From Bacteroidaceae bacterium (GTDB lineage: Bacteria; Bacteroidota; Bacteroidia; Bacteroidales; Bacteroidaceae): DNA of 45,638 nt. The translations under genes and the position numbers were made by a program. Position 1 is the first letter of the stretch. Every line of letters starts with the position of its first letter. Shown here one piece after another: positions 9,123 through 18,022 of this stretch. The notes beneath the pieces were generated by a model. The model was not told where the DNA came from and made no database searches. It saw only the letters and a program-made list of their open reading frames with translations. The stretch lies in assembly GCA_017466065.1 (NCBI GenBank), contig JAFTUV010000011.1, positions 1 through 45,638 of the forward strand, given 5' to 3'.

Positions 9123-10619
9123 TTAGAAACCTATAAATATAAGCATCGCATATCCAAGGACAAGGCCCATAATACCGACAGCAATACCCACCTTCATCAT
9201 ATCCTTCTGCTCGATGAAGCCGGTTGAATGGGCAATGGCATTGGGAGGAGTACTGATGGGAAGAATCATTGAAACCGAAGAGGCAATGGCAATACCCACC
9301 AACATTGCTTGCGGGCCACCGACACCGTCGAGAGCAGTACCAAGACCACTTGCCACAACACCAAGCACAGGCACCAGCAATGAGGTAGCCGCCGAGTGAG
9401 AAATGAAATTCGAAAAAGCGAAACATATCAAACCAGCAAGAATCATAACAACCACAGGCGAGAAGTTGCCGAAGGGAACCGATTTTACAATAAGACTGCT
9501 GAGTGAATTTTCACCGCCATAATTAAGGGCAACACCCAAGGCAAAGCCACCGGCAACCATCCACAGAACACTCCAGTTAATCTCTTCAAGGTCGCGACGA
9601 GTGAGAATACCTGTTGCACAGAAAATTGCAATAGGAATCATAGCCACCACGTTTGTATCGACACCCCACATATCGGTACCGAACATCCACATAAATATCG
9701 TAACCGCAAAGGCAACAACCACCGACCAAGTCTTGAAGTTCCAGTCAATCTCACCCTCAATCTCAATCTTTATATTCTTCTGTTTGAAGGGGAAAAGAAC
9801 ACGCAACAGCAACCAAGAAAGGAAGAGAAGCAAAAATACAAAAGGAGCCATCTTTATTGTCCAATCGACAAAACTGATTCCCATACCCTGCGATGCAAGA
9901 TAATCGAGTGCAATCATATTGGGAGGTGTACCGATAGGAGTAATCATACCACCAAGGTTCGCACCCACGGGGATAGCCAAGGCAAGAGCAATGCGGCCTT
10001 TACCGTCGGCAGGGAGAGAGCGCAACACTGGGGTTAGGAAAGCAAGCATCATAGCAGCTGTGGCAGTGTTGCTCACGAATGCCGAGAAAATAGCTGTAAC
10101 AAGAATAAATCCGAGAAGCACAACCTCCGATTTTGTACCGAAAGGTTTAAGCAGAACACGCGCAAGCGCAACATCGAGTTTAACCTTTGTCAAGCCGATG
10201 GCAAGCACAAAGCCACCGATGAAGAGCATAATCGTGGGGTTAGAGAAACAAGCAAAAATGCTCTTGAAAGGCACAAGGCCCGATGCATCCTCGGGGCGCA
10301 AGAAATTTAACGCACTTGTCGACACGGTGAAAAGCATAATTGTCACCACAATCATAGATGTAACCCACGAGGGCAGAGCCTCGGTAAGCCACATAAGCGC
10401 AGCAAATACAAACAGAGCAATTATACGCTGGTGAATTACGGTCAAACCTTCGAGCCCCATTTCGTGGAAGGTCTCGGTGGGAAGCAATGCCACAATCGAA
10501 GTTGCAGCAATTATCAAAATGAGTTTTAGTGTGTTCAGAGGCAATTTCCTCTCTCTCTTGTGGGACTTATCCTTCTGGATTTTCTCCAACACATTAAATC
10601 CCGGGAAAATTTTAAACAT
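9123..10619 (-). CDS. DASS/SLC13 family sodium:anion (dicarboxylate) symporter
   Basis: A 498-residue polytopic membrane protein. The two signature hairpin regions are present: GGMITPIGTPPNMIALDY and MILPISTPPNAIAHSTGF. The related SNT motifs are also there (VSNTATAAMMLAF, ISHSAATSLLVPV). These residues bind Na+ and carboxylate in characterised homologues. The substrate is probably a C4-dicarboxylate, but sulfate or other anions are possible. It is transcribed from a long upstream region and followed by a LysR gene. Confidence 0.92.
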   Translation of the reverse strand: MFKIFPGFNVLEKIQKDKSHKRERKLPLNTLKLILIIAATSIVALLPTETFHEMGLEGLTVIHQRIIALFVFAALMWLTEALPSWVTSMIVVTIMLFTVSTSALNFLRPEDASGLVPFKSIFACFSNPTIMLFIGGFVLAIGLTKVKLDVALARVLLKPFGTKSEVVLLGFILVTAIFSAFVSNTATAAMMLAFLTPVLRSLPADGKGRIALALAIPVGANLGGMITPIGTPPNMIALDYLASQGMGISFVDWTIKMAPFVFLLLFLSWLLLRVLFPFKQKNIKIEIEGEIDWNFKTWSVVVAFAVTIFMWMFGTDMWGVDTNVVAMIPIAIFCATGILTRRDLEEINWSVLWMVAGGFALGVALNYGGENSLSSLIVKSVPFGNFSPVVVMILAGLICFAFSNFISHSAATSLLVPVLGVVASGLGTALDGVGGPQAMLVGIAIASSVSMILPISTPPNAIAHSTGFIEQKDMMKVGIAVGIMGLVLGYAMLIFIGF

Positions 10620-10692
10620 AAAATTAAATTATAAAGGTTAGTATTTAGTTATTTCTTGTCAACCAAAAAAAAAGAAACTCAAAGCCTTTGCC

Positions 10693-10733
10693 CTATAAAA
10701 ATTCTGGCGATATAAATTCAAACAGCTTCTTAA
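10693..10733 (+). repeat. Partial repeat, family-B related tail
   Basis: The stretch CTATAAAAATTCTGGCGATA followed by TAAATTCAAACAGCTTCTTAA matches, with few changes, the reverse complement of 38924-38964. Its end also matches the tail of both family-B copies. It is intergenic and non-coding. Confidence 0.6.
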
Positions 10734-11007
10734 TTTTCGCTAAACTTTGCAAAAATAGTACTCTTTTCACACTACCCTAATTTATATCTATCTATTTTAC
10801 CTATTACAACTATCGAAAAAACCAATAAGTACACCGCAATTCGTACTATGCTGCCCATCAGATACCTTTGCAAAAGAAAAAGGGATTTTAAGGTCAAAAA
10901 GCTATTGAAATTCCTAAAAAAAGTAATTTTTAAAGATAAATGAGTAAATTCCTATTAAAAAAACACAAAAACAGGAGTTTCCATCATAGAATATTATTTA
11001 AAATAAC

Positions 11008-11015
11008 TATCTTTG
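11008..11015 (+). promoter_or_regulatory. -7 box (TATCTTTG) for fabD
   Basis: TATCTTTG lies 53 nt before the fabD ATG and fits TAnnTTTG exactly. The -33 region is AT-rich without a clear TTTG. A second candidate, TACCTTTG, is at 10863-10870. Confidence 0.55.
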
Positions 11016-11068
11016 TTTTTTAAACAGATAGTTCAATTTGAAATTCAAGACATAAACACACTAAAAAT

Positions 11069-11968
11069 ATGAAAGCATTTGTATTTCCCGGACAAGGAGC
11101 ACAATTCCAAGGAATGGGCAAAGAACTCTATGAGAACAACCCCGTTGCCAAGGAATATTTCGAGAGAGCAAACGATATATTAGGATTCCGCATAACAGAT
11201 ATAATGTTCGAAGGCAGCGACGAGGAACTCCGTCAGACCAAGGTAACACAGCCCGCAGTATTCATTCACTCCGTAGTATCGGCATTGGCAATGGGCGAAG
11301 CCTTCTCACCCGAAATGGTTGCCGGCCACTCTCTCGGAGAATTTTCGGCACTCACAGCCGCCGGCGCACTCTCGTTCGAAGATGGCCTTAAACTCGTATA
11401 TAAACGCGCATTGGCAATGCAAAAGGCCTGCGAAATGCAAAAATCGACAATGGCGGCCATAATAGCATTGAGCGACGAAAAGATAGAAGAAATATGCGCC
11501 GAGATAAGCGCAAACGGCAACATAGTGGTTGCAGCCAATTACAACTGCCCCGGGCAGCTTGTAATATCGGGCGATGTAACAGGCATCGAAAAGGCCTGCG
11601 AAGCAATGAAGGCAGCCGGTGCCAAGCGAGCACTGCCCCTTGCTGTGAGCGGCGCATTCCACTCCCCTCTTATGCAACCGGCAAAAGAAGAACTCGAAGC
11701 AGCCATAAAAGAGACTGTGATACACACCCCCTGCTGCCCCGTTTACCAGAATGTGGACGGCAAGCCCCACACTGTCCCCGAAGAGATAAAAGCCAACCTC
11801 ATAGCCCAGCTCACATCACCCGTGCGCTGGACAGCAAGCGTGCAACAGATGATAGCCGACGGTGCAACATCGTTCACCGAGTGCGGCCCCGGAGCAGTTC
11901 TGCAAGGAATGATTAAGAAAATAGCACCCTCGACAGGTGTAGAAAATATAGAACTATGTCACGCATAA
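11069..11968 (+). CDS. fabD: Malonyl-CoA:ACP transacylase
   Basis: A 299-residue FabD that transfers malonyl from CoA to acyl carrier protein for fatty-acid elongation. Motifs: FPGQGAQFQGMGKELY at the N-terminus, the nucleophile serine in AGHSLGEFSAL, and the catalytic His in SGAFHSPLM. Full family length. Its 3' end overlaps the start of the GH13 gene by 13 nt, an unusual pairing that suggests cotranscription and translational coupling. Confidence 0.96.
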   Translation: MKAFVFPGQGAQFQGMGKELYENNPVAKEYFERANDILGFRITDIMFEGSDEELRQTKVTQPAVFIHSVVSALAMGEAFSPEMVAGHSLGEFSALTAAGALSFEDGLKLVYKRALAMQKACEMQKSTMAAIIALSDEKIEEICAEISANGNIVVAANYNCPGQLVISGDVTGIEKACEAMKAAGAKRALPLAVSGAFHSPLMQPAKEELEAAIKETVIHTPCCPVYQNVDGKPHTVPEEIKANLIAQLTSPVRWTASVQQMIADGATSFTECGPGAVLQGMIKKIAPSTGVENIELCHA

Positions 11969-13638
11969 TAGTATACCAATTACTTCCCCGCCTTTTCGGA
12001 AACAGCAATGCCAACTGCGTTGCGGGCGGAACAATAGAACAGAACGGATGCGGCAAATTCAACGACATTACCCCCAAGGCACTGCGTGCCATACGCAACT
12101 TGGGCATCACCCACGTGTGGTACACAGGAGTCATCGAACACACCACCCGCACCGATTACAGCCAATATGGCATTGAGAGCACCCACCCCGCCACCGTGAA
12201 AGGCGAAGCAGGTTCCCCCTATGCCATAAAAGATTATTACGACAACGACCCCGACCTTGCCGTGAATGTAGAGAAACGCCGCGAAGAGTTCCGCGCCCTC
12301 ATTGAGCGCACACACAAGGCAGGAATGAAGGTAATTATGGACTTCATCCCCAACCACGTGGCACGCCACTATAAGAGCGACAACCGCCCCGAGGGCACAT
12401 ACGATTTTGGAGAATTCGACGACAAGAACGCCTTTTTCGTAGGGCACAACAACTTCTACTATTTGGGCGAGCAGTCCTACGGTTGCAACATCGACGCCAC
12501 CGACTGCGCCACCGGGCCATACGACGAGAATCCCCTTCGTGCAACAGGCAATGACTGCTTCGGCAGCCCATCGCGCAACGACTGGTACGACACCGTGAAA
12601 CTCAACTACGGCATCGACTACCGTTCGGGCAACCGCCAATTCAGCCCCGTGCCCAACACTTGGGTGAAAATGCTCAAAATCCTGCAATACTGGGCAGCGC
12701 AAGGTGTCGACGGCTTCCGTTGCGATATGATAGAAATGACACCCGTTGAATTCTGGCAATGGGCAGTGCCTAAAATAAAGGAGCAACACAAGGGAATAAT
12801 CTTCATTGGCGAAATATACCAGCCACACATATACCGCACATTCATAAAGGATGGTTGTTTCGACTATCTGTACGACAAAGTGGGCCTCTACGACACACTG
12901 AAAGGAGTAATGAGCGGGCAAACATCGGCCGACAACATTACCTGCACACTGCAACAGACTGCCGACATTCGCGAGAATATGCTCACCTTCCTCGAAAACC
13001 ACGACGAACAGCGCATCGCATCGGATTTCTTCGCCGCAAAAGCCGAAAGAGCCCTTGCAGCAGCCATCGTATCGGTGGCCATCGGCAAACAACCCTTTAT
13101 GCTATACGCAGGGCAAGAACTCGGTGAGCGCGGAATGGACAAAGAGGGTTACAGCGGTGTTGACGGACGCACTACCATCTTCGACTATTGGAGCGTGGAC
13201 ACACTGCGCCGCTGGAAAGGCGACGGCAGCTACAACACAGCCAACCTCACAGCCGAGGAACAGGCCTTGCAAGCCTTCTACGCAAAACTACTCAATCTTG
13301 CCAACAGCAGCGAGGCACTGAAAGAGGGCGAATTCTACGACCTTCAATATGCCAACCGCGACTATGAGGCATACGACTACACTCACCAATATTCATTCCT
13401 GCGAGGCAGCAAGAACGAACTGCTGCTCACTGTAACCAATTTCAGCAACACAGCACGCGAATGCAAGGTTACAATACCCGAAGAGGCATACGCCTATTTC
13501 GGCCTGTCGAGCAGCAACAAAAAGAGCGAGGCAATAGAGTTGTTAAGCGGAGAGAAAATGGAAATTCTCCTGAACCCAGCCGAGAAAATATCCGTTAAGA
13601 TAGAAGCCAACAGTGGAGTAATAATAAAAATAGTATAA
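11956..13638 (+). CDS. GH13 alpha-amylase family glycoside hydrolase, cytoplasmic
   Basis: A 560-residue protein with a GH13 (beta/alpha)8 barrel. Conserved regions: FIPNHVARHY (region I), GVDGFRCDMIEM with the nucleophile Asp (II), FIGEIYQ with the acid/base Glu (III) and FLENHDEQR (IV). A beta-rich C-terminal domain (about 450-560) follows. There is no signal peptide, so it likely acts on internal alpha-glucan, for example glycogen or maltodextrins. Its start overlaps fabD, and the DUF4919 gene starts 2 nt after its stop. The exact bond specificity cannot be deduced. Confidence 0.9.
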   Translation: MSRIIVYQLLPRLFGNSNANCVAGGTIEQNGCGKFNDITPKALRAIRNLGITHVWYTGVIEHTTRTDYSQYGIESTHPATVKGEAGSPYAIKDYYDNDPDLAVNVEKRREEFRALIERTHKAGMKVIMDFIPNHVARHYKSDNRPEGTYDFGEFDDKNAFFVGHNNFYYLGEQSYGCNIDATDCATGPYDENPLRATGNDCFGSPSRNDWYDTVKLNYGIDYRSGNRQFSPVPNTWVKMLKILQYWAAQGVDGFRCDMIEMTPVEFWQWAVPKIKEQHKGIIFIGEIYQPHIYRTFIKDGCFDYLYDKVGLYDTLKGVMSGQTSADNITCTLQQTADIRENMLTFLENHDEQRIASDFFAAKAERALAAAIVSVAIGKQPFMLYAGQELGERGMDKEGYSGVDGRTTIFDYWSVDTLRRWKGDGSYNTANLTAEEQALQAFYAKLLNLANSSEALKEGEFYDLQYANRDYEAYDYTHQYSFLRGSKNELLLTVTNFSNTARECKVTIPEEAYAYFGLSSSNKKSEAIELLSGEKMEILLNPAEKISVKIEANSGVIIKIV

Positions 13639-13640
13639 GA

Positions 13641-14297
13641 ATGAAAAAACTAATGACTTTTGTGGCACTATTCGCTACGATAATAACAGCAAGTGCACAA
13701 GTTGACTACAATAACATAAAAGAGATTGTAGAGAACGAAAAAGAGTACTACAACGACATTCTCCGAATTTATCAGAACGACGACCCTATGATTCGTGTCG
13801 ACGACTATGCGCTCGTTTACTACGGCCACACCTTCACACCCCAATATAAAGGAGCCGGCGACGAGAACGAAGAAGCACTGAAAAATTACGCAGCATCGGG
13901 AGATATGCTCAAACAGTACGAAACAGCAAAAAAGATTCTCGAATACAACCCGGTGAGCCTTAACGCACTCTTCTATGCTTGGCGTGCAGCCGACCATCTT
14001 ATTAAACCCGAGGAAGAAACACAATCGTACATAAAGAAATACCTTGGTCTGCTCAATATGATAACCACGTTGGGCAATGGCAAGAGCAGCAACACCCCCT
14101 ATCGCGTAATAACCCCCGACGACCAAGACCACATCCTTTACGGAGTGCTCGATGTGAACGAGATAACATCGCGCGAGTTCGAAAAAGCATCACTTTGCAA
14201 CATTGTAACAATAGAACCAACCACAAAATTCCAGTCACGCAAAGTATTCTTCGACATAAGCCGTTACCTCTCACACACCGCAAAAGAGAATAAATAA
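13641..14297 (+). CDS. DUF4919-like exported protein
   Basis: A 218-residue protein with a signal peptide (MKKLMTFVALFATIITASAQ). It is mostly alpha-helical with a TPR-like middle (YETAKKILEYNPVSLNALFYAW). A C-terminal beta segment follows (DHILYGVLDVNEI and the FEKASLCNIV stretch). I recognise it as DUF4919-like, a Bacteroidetes family of unknown function. It is tightly packed between the GH13 gene (2-nt gap) and mtgA (1-nt gap), so it is part of that operon. Confidence 0.8.
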   Translation: MKKLMTFVALFATIITASAQVDYNNIKEIVENEKEYYNDILRIYQNDDPMIRVDDYALVYYGHTFTPQYKGAGDENEEALKNYAASGDMLKQYETAKKILEYNPVSLNALFYAWRAADHLIKPEEETQSYIKKYLGLLNMITTLGNGKSSNTPYRVITPDDQDHILYGVLDVNEITSREFEKASLCNIVTIEPTTKFQSRKVFFDISRYLSHTAKENK

Positions 14298-14298
14298 A

Positions 14299-14970
14299 TT
14301 GAAAAAAATAGCCAAAATAACACTCACAGCTATGCTCCTCATTTTTATGTCGAGCATAGCTGTTGTCATATTATACAAATATATCCCCATCCCCCACACC
14401 CCGCTTATGCTGCAACGGAGCGTGGGCGAAGGTGTAACCACAAACTATCGCTGGACACCGCTCGAAGAAATAAGCCCTCATCTGCCGCTTGCAGTGGTAG
14501 CATCGGAAGATAACCTCTTCACCACACACAACGGCTTCGACTTTGAACAGATACGCATAGCACAGGAAGAGGCACGCAAAGGCAAGCGCCTGCGCGGAGC
14601 AAGCACCATCAGCCAACAGACAGCAAAAAATGTATTTCTGTGGAACGGTCGCTCGTGGGTGCGCAAAGGGCTCGAAGCCTACTTCACCGTGCTCATAGAA
14701 GCCATTTGGGGTAAACGACGCATAATGGAGGTCTATCTCAACTGCATTGAAATGGGCAATGGAATATACGGCGCAGCAGCCATAGCACGCAAACACTTCG
14801 GCACCACCCCCGACAAGCTCACCCGCTCGCAATGCGCACTCATTGCAGCCACCCTGCCCAATCCCCGCATATACAATTCGAAACGCCCTTCGAAATATAT
14901 GCTCCGCCGGCAGCAAGCCATTTTAAAGAATATGAAAAACATAGGGCGGGTGGAGTTAGAGAAGAAATAA
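14299..14970 (+). CDS. mtgA: Monofunctional peptidoglycan glycosyltransferase (TTG start)
   Basis: A 223-residue GT51 enzyme that polymerises lipid II into glycan strands. It has one N-terminal membrane segment (ITLTAMLLIFMSSIAVVILY) and the GT51 motifs AVVASEDNLFTTHNGFD (catalytic Glu), GASTISQQTAKNVFL, the KRRIMEVYLNCIEMGNGIYGA region and RSQCALIAATLPNP. No transpeptidase domain follows, so it is MtgA-type. The start codon is TTG at 14299, 1 nt after the DUF4919 stop. The next in-frame ATG would cut into the membrane anchor. A perfect palindrome follows the gene. Confidence 0.93.
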   Translation: MKKIAKITLTAMLLIFMSSIAVVILYKYIPIPHTPLMLQRSVGEGVTTNYRWTPLEEISPHLPLAVVASEDNLFTTHNGFDFEQIRIAQEEARKGKRLRGASTISQQTAKNVFLWNGRSWVRKGLEAYFTVLIEAIWGKRRIMEVYLNCIEMGNGIYGAAAIARKHFGTTPDKLTRSQCALIAATLPNPRIYNSKRPSKYMLRRQQAILKNMKNIGRVELEKK

Positions 14971-14985
14971 CACCACCCGCCGGAG

Positions 14986-15039
14986 TCATAATAAAAAAAT
15001 AATGCGCCAAATGTTTGGCGCATTATTTTTTTATTATGA
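14986..15039. terminator. 54-bp perfect palindrome, bidirectional terminator
   Basis: A 26-bp perfect stem with a 2-nt centre, between the convergent mtgA and lipoprotein genes. The core is TGCGCCAAA / TTTGGCGCA flanked by A7 and T7 runs, so it can terminate both transcripts. The extra outer complementarity (TCATAATA / TATTATGA) is longer than a terminator needs. Confidence 0.85.
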
Positions 15040-15053
15040 TGATTTACAAAGAA

Positions 15054-15488
15054 TTATTCCTCTGTTTCAAGAGATTCATCATAAAGACTTTGGAAAATCT
15101 CTTTTACAGTATCGTATTCCATTCCCTCATAAGTAGAAGTGAGGTCATCCTCCGAGATTACAGCACCATTCAATGTTGTAACACCCTTGCAAGATGTACA
15201 AGCACCATTTGCAAAATCGGCTGTAAACACGATTGTAGCCTTGCCGGCAGCACCCATATCCATAAAGTATGTGAGGACAATCTTGTCGGGTGAAGAAGTA
15301 TCCAAGCCCGCAGTTACCTCTGCATCGGGACCCTCATTTTCTGTACCACCATTACCGCCTACGCCACCGTTGGCACCGTTAAGCATTGCATAGTACAAAT
15401 AATCGTTGTTGTTGTCATCATCACTGCAAGAAGTGAAACAGATTGCACTACACAAAAGGAATGCAAACATCAAAAATGATTTTTTCAT
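15054..15488 (-). CDS. Small lipoprotein, probably surface-exposed
   Basis: A 144-residue lipoprotein. The signal peptide ends in a lipobox (CFTSC), and the mature end CSDDDNNND is Ser plus an acidic run, the type of lipoprotein export signal described for Bacteroidetes surface lipoproteins. A glycine/asparagine-rich linker follows (NGANGGVGGNGG), then a small domain with a CTSC pair. The function is not recognised. It converges with mtgA at the palindrome. Confidence 0.75.
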   Translation of the reverse strand: MKKSFLMFAFLLCSAICFTSCSDDDNNNDYLYYAMLNGANGGVGGNGGTENEGPDAEVTAGLDTSSPDKIVLTYFMDMGAAGKATIVFTADFANGACTSCKGVTTLNGAVISEDDLTSTYEGMEYDTVKEIFQSLYDESLETEE

Positions 15489-15642
15489 AACTTTTAAAAA
15501 AATTAGATTATTAAATAAATTTTAACTAACGCCACAAAATTATTTAATAAATAGGACTACGCCGAAAACAAGTTGGTTCAACTTTGCAATAATCAACATT
15601 CTCTCCATTGGAACAGATTTTACCAAATTATAATATGCAAAT

Positions 15643-15674
15643 TTTGCACATACCAAGAAACAGAACTACTTTTG
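15643..15674 (+). promoter_or_regulatory. Promoter of the AlaX-type gene (TTTG-N20-TACTTTTG)
   Basis: A -33 TTTG (15643-15646), exactly 20 nt, then TACTTTTG (15667-15674). It lies inside the longest open frame (from 15608) and 30 nt before the ATG at 15704. This argues that translation starts at 15704. Confidence 0.75.
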
Positions 15675-15703
15675 CGTTGCTTATTCACGAAACGAAACAA
15701 CCT

Positions 15704-16168
15704 ATGACCACCGAAACACCAATCCTTAACGACCACAACAAACAGGAATTCCCGCCTATGCACACAGCCGAGCACATACTGAACCAAACAATGGTGAGGA
15801 TGTTCGGCTGCGAGAGAAGCCGCAACGCCCACATAGAGCGCAAGAAGAGCAAATGCGACTACACACTCACAGGCGAGCCTACTGCCGAACAGATAGCCGA
15901 GATTGAGCAGCGCGTGAACGAAGTGATTGTACAGCATCTTCCCGTGAGCATCGAATATTGCACGCGCGACAATGTGCCCGCCACAGTGGACCTTGGCAAG
16001 TTGCCGGCCGATGCAAGCGACACGCTGCGCCTTGTGCGCGTGGGCGATTACGACATTTGCGCCTGCATAGGCACACACGTTGAGAACACTGCCGAAATTG
16101 GGACATTCAAAATAATCAGCCACACTTGGGAGGGCGGCACACTGCGCTTGCGTTTCAAGCTATTGTAA
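15704..16168 (+). CDS. Alanyl-tRNA editing protein (AlaX-like, second additional domain)
   Basis: A 154-residue stand-alone editing domain of the AlaRS/ThrRS SAD type, which deacylates mischarged tRNA (typically Ser-tRNA-Ala) in trans. Zinc ligands are visible: MHTAEHILNQ (HxxxH) and CACIGTHVENTAEIG (CxxxH). There is no aminoacylation domain or N-terminal beta barrel, so it is a short AlaX form. Start: ATG at 15704, because a well-formed promoter lies between this codon and the earlier in-frame ATG at 15608. It is monocistronic. Confidence 0.87.
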   Translation: MTTETPILNDHNKQEFPPMHTAEHILNQTMVRMFGCERSRNAHIERKKSKCDYTLTGEPTAEQIAEIEQRVNEVIVQHLPVSIEYCTRDNVPATVDLGKLPADASDTLRLVRVGDYDICACIGTHVENTAEIGTFKIISHTWEGGTLRLRFKLL

Positions 16169-16253
16169 CAGGTTGCCAAAAATTAAGCAGTAATAATTCT
16201 AATTTTTGAGCAAAATTTCATAACTTCGTGGCCGTAAATTGAAAAACCGCAGA

Positions 16254-17348
16254 ATGTTCAACAAAGAGCAAATAGTTGTAAAAGCAAGCACACGGGGTAC
16301 ATTAAAAGAGATGTGCCACGATATTTTTGCATCCATAAAAGAACTGAACGCCCTTAAAATAACATTCTTCGGCCTGCCCGAGAGCAGCCAAGAGTATCTG
16401 GTAACGAACCGCGAGCTCCATAATATTGTAAAAGAGTACTTCGGGTCCCAATCTCCATTAGTGAGTTTCATTGCCCAGAAAAGCAGTTCGAGCACCCTCA
16501 TTGCCGAGGTTACCTATCTTGTCGACACCGATGCCCGCATCACTCACCACAGCCGTTACAAGATTCTTGAACGCGACACCACCAAGGAACTTATAACAGA
16601 GGGAATTATCCCCGCCAACATCACAGCAAGCACCTTTGAGCAAGCCAAAGAGATATTCATAGCAATAGAGAATATCCTCACAAGCGAAGGGTTCCGCATA
16701 AGCGACATATACCGTCAGTGGAACTACATCGAGAATATAACAATAACCAACGATGGCAGCCAGAACTACCAAGAGTTCAACGATGCACGCAGCATCTTCT
16801 ACTCAAAAGCAAAATGGAGCAACGGTTACCCCGCCGCAACAGGCATTGGTACCAGCCGAGGCGGAATAATGATTGAGCTATACGCCATAAAAGGCACCAC
16901 AGCAACCAACAAGCCCATCGACAACCCCCTGCAAGTGGCAGCACACAACTATTCGCAGAATGTGCTCGAAGGCAAAGCGATAAAAGAACTTGCCGAGCGC
17001 ACCACCCCAAAATTCGAGCGTGCACGCATCCTTGGCAACACCATATATATATCGGGCACAGCAGCCATAAAAGGCGAGCGCAGCACCGACAGCGGCAGCA
17101 CCGTAGCCCAAGCCGAGCAGACGATGCAGATAATGAACAACCTTATATCGAAGGAGAATATCCCCACTCCCTGCAACGGTGCCTCATACGACCTTTTGCG
17201 CATATACATAAAACACGAGGATGAAATAGAGGCTGTAAAAGAGTATATGAACGCGCACTACCCCACAACTCCCAAGCACTACCTTGTGAGCGATATATGC
17301 CGCCCCGAACTGCTCATAGAAATTGAGGGAGTGGCACACACTCTGTAA
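16254..17348 (+). CDS. Rid/YjgF-fold protein with tandem domains (chorismatase-like family)
   Basis: About 364 residues from the ATG at 16254 (a TTG five codons earlier is possible). The C-terminal half has Rid-family features: RARILGNTIYISGTAAIKGE and a final CRPELLIEIEGVA, matching the arginine-containing end of RidA proteins. The middle (SDIYRQWNYIENI, YPAATGIGTSRGG) resembles the FkbO/Hyg5 chorismatase group, also built from two YjgF-like halves. I cannot confirm the substrate, and a deaminase-like or chorismate-related role is inference. There are no close operon partners. Confidence 0.6.
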   Translation: MFNKEQIVVKASTRGTLKEMCHDIFASIKELNALKITFFGLPESSQEYLVTNRELHNIVKEYFGSQSPLVSFIAQKSSSSTLIAEVTYLVDTDARITHHSRYKILERDTTKELITEGIIPANITASTFEQAKEIFIAIENILTSEGFRISDIYRQWNYIENITITNDGSQNYQEFNDARSIFYSKAKWSNGYPAATGIGTSRGGIMIELYAIKGTTATNKPIDNPLQVAAHNYSQNVLEGKAIKELAERTTPKFERARILGNTIYISGTAAIKGERSTDSGSTVAQAEQTMQIMNNLISKENIPTPCNGASYDLLRIYIKHEDEIEAVKEYMNAHYPTTPKHYLVSDICRPELLIEIEGVAHTL

Positions 17349-17478
17349 CAACAATCGAAAGTAAAGTTAAAAAACATTCAGCCGGCGAACAACCTTGTCC
17401 GCACACTCATTGTACATACACGACGGCACCCGAAAAGCCGCCGCAGTTTAATGTATAACAATTTAAAACAAAATCACA

Positions 17479-17985
17479 ATGAGTATGCCTATGAAACGTG
17501 GAGCCCAACAGTGGCTTCCCAGCATTTTCAACGACTTTTTCAACAGCGACATTATGACACGCAGCGGCAGCACCGCACCTGCAATCAACGTATTCGAAAC
17601 AGAGAAAGAATATCTTATTGATGTTGCTGCACCCGGAATGAAGAAAGATGACTTCTGCATTAGTTTGAATGCCGACAACGACCTCTGCATAACTATGGAG
17701 AAAGGCTGCAACTGCAAGAAGAATGGCGAGGATTGCAAATGCGACGAAAAGAAAGAGGACGAAAAATGCAAGGACGACAAGTGCTGCGAGCACAACGAAG
17801 CAAAAGGCCGTTTCCTGCGACGCGAATTCTCCTACACAAAGTTCCGTCAGACACTGATACTGCCCGACGATGCCGACACTGCCAGCATTAAGGCAAAAGT
17901 GCACCACGGAGTATTGCGTATAGATATTCCCAAGAAAGCACCGAGCAAAGTGCAGGAAATGAGCAAAGAGATAAATATCGAATAA
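17479..17985 (+). CDS. Hsp20/alpha-crystallin small heat-shock protein with Cys-rich insert
   Basis: A 168-residue ATP-independent holdase. The N-terminus (QWLPSIFNDFFNSD), the alpha-crystallin start (APAINVFETEKEYLIDVAAPGM) and the C-terminal strand HHGVLRIDIPKKAP are typical of Bacteroidetes Hsp20. Between the halves, residues about 77-109 carry a lysine/acid-rich insert with seven cysteines (77, 79, 86, 88, 97, 102, 103), including CNC, CKC and CC. Two further cysteines lie at 60 and 70. Typical relatives have a short acidic loop without cysteines here. Redox sensing or metal binding is inference. It is monocistronic. Confidence 0.92.
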   Translation: MSMPMKRGAQQWLPSIFNDFFNSDIMTRSGSTAPAINVFETEKEYLIDVAAPGMKKDDFCISLNADNDLCITMEKGCNCKKNGEDCKCDEKKEDEKCKDDKCCEHNEAKGRFLRREFSYTKFRQTLILPDDADTASIKAKVHHGVLRIDIPKKAPSKVQEMSKEINIE

Positions 17986-18022
17986 AGCATCGAATGGCCG
18001 GCGCGAGAGGTATTACATCTTT

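Larger units (their letters stand above)
10620..11068. other. 449-bp intergenic region upstream of fabD
   Basis: No gene is supported here. It holds a partial copy of the family-B tail (10693-10733), a minus-strand TATTTTTG box around 10750 that could serve the symporter gene, and two plus-strand -7 boxes for fabD (10863-10870 with TTCG 19 nt upstream, and 11008-11015). The rest is AT-rich with no clear structure. Confidence 0.6.

Noticed and set aside
11980..13092. 370-codon minus-strand frame opposite the GH13 gene
   Set aside because: Antisense shadow of a conserved glycoside hydrolase; no ribosome site or domain.
15608..15703. 32-residue N-terminal extension of the AlaX-type protein
   Set aside because: A consensus promoter (TTTG-N20-TACTTTTG) lies inside this stretch, so it is upstream of the transcript start.
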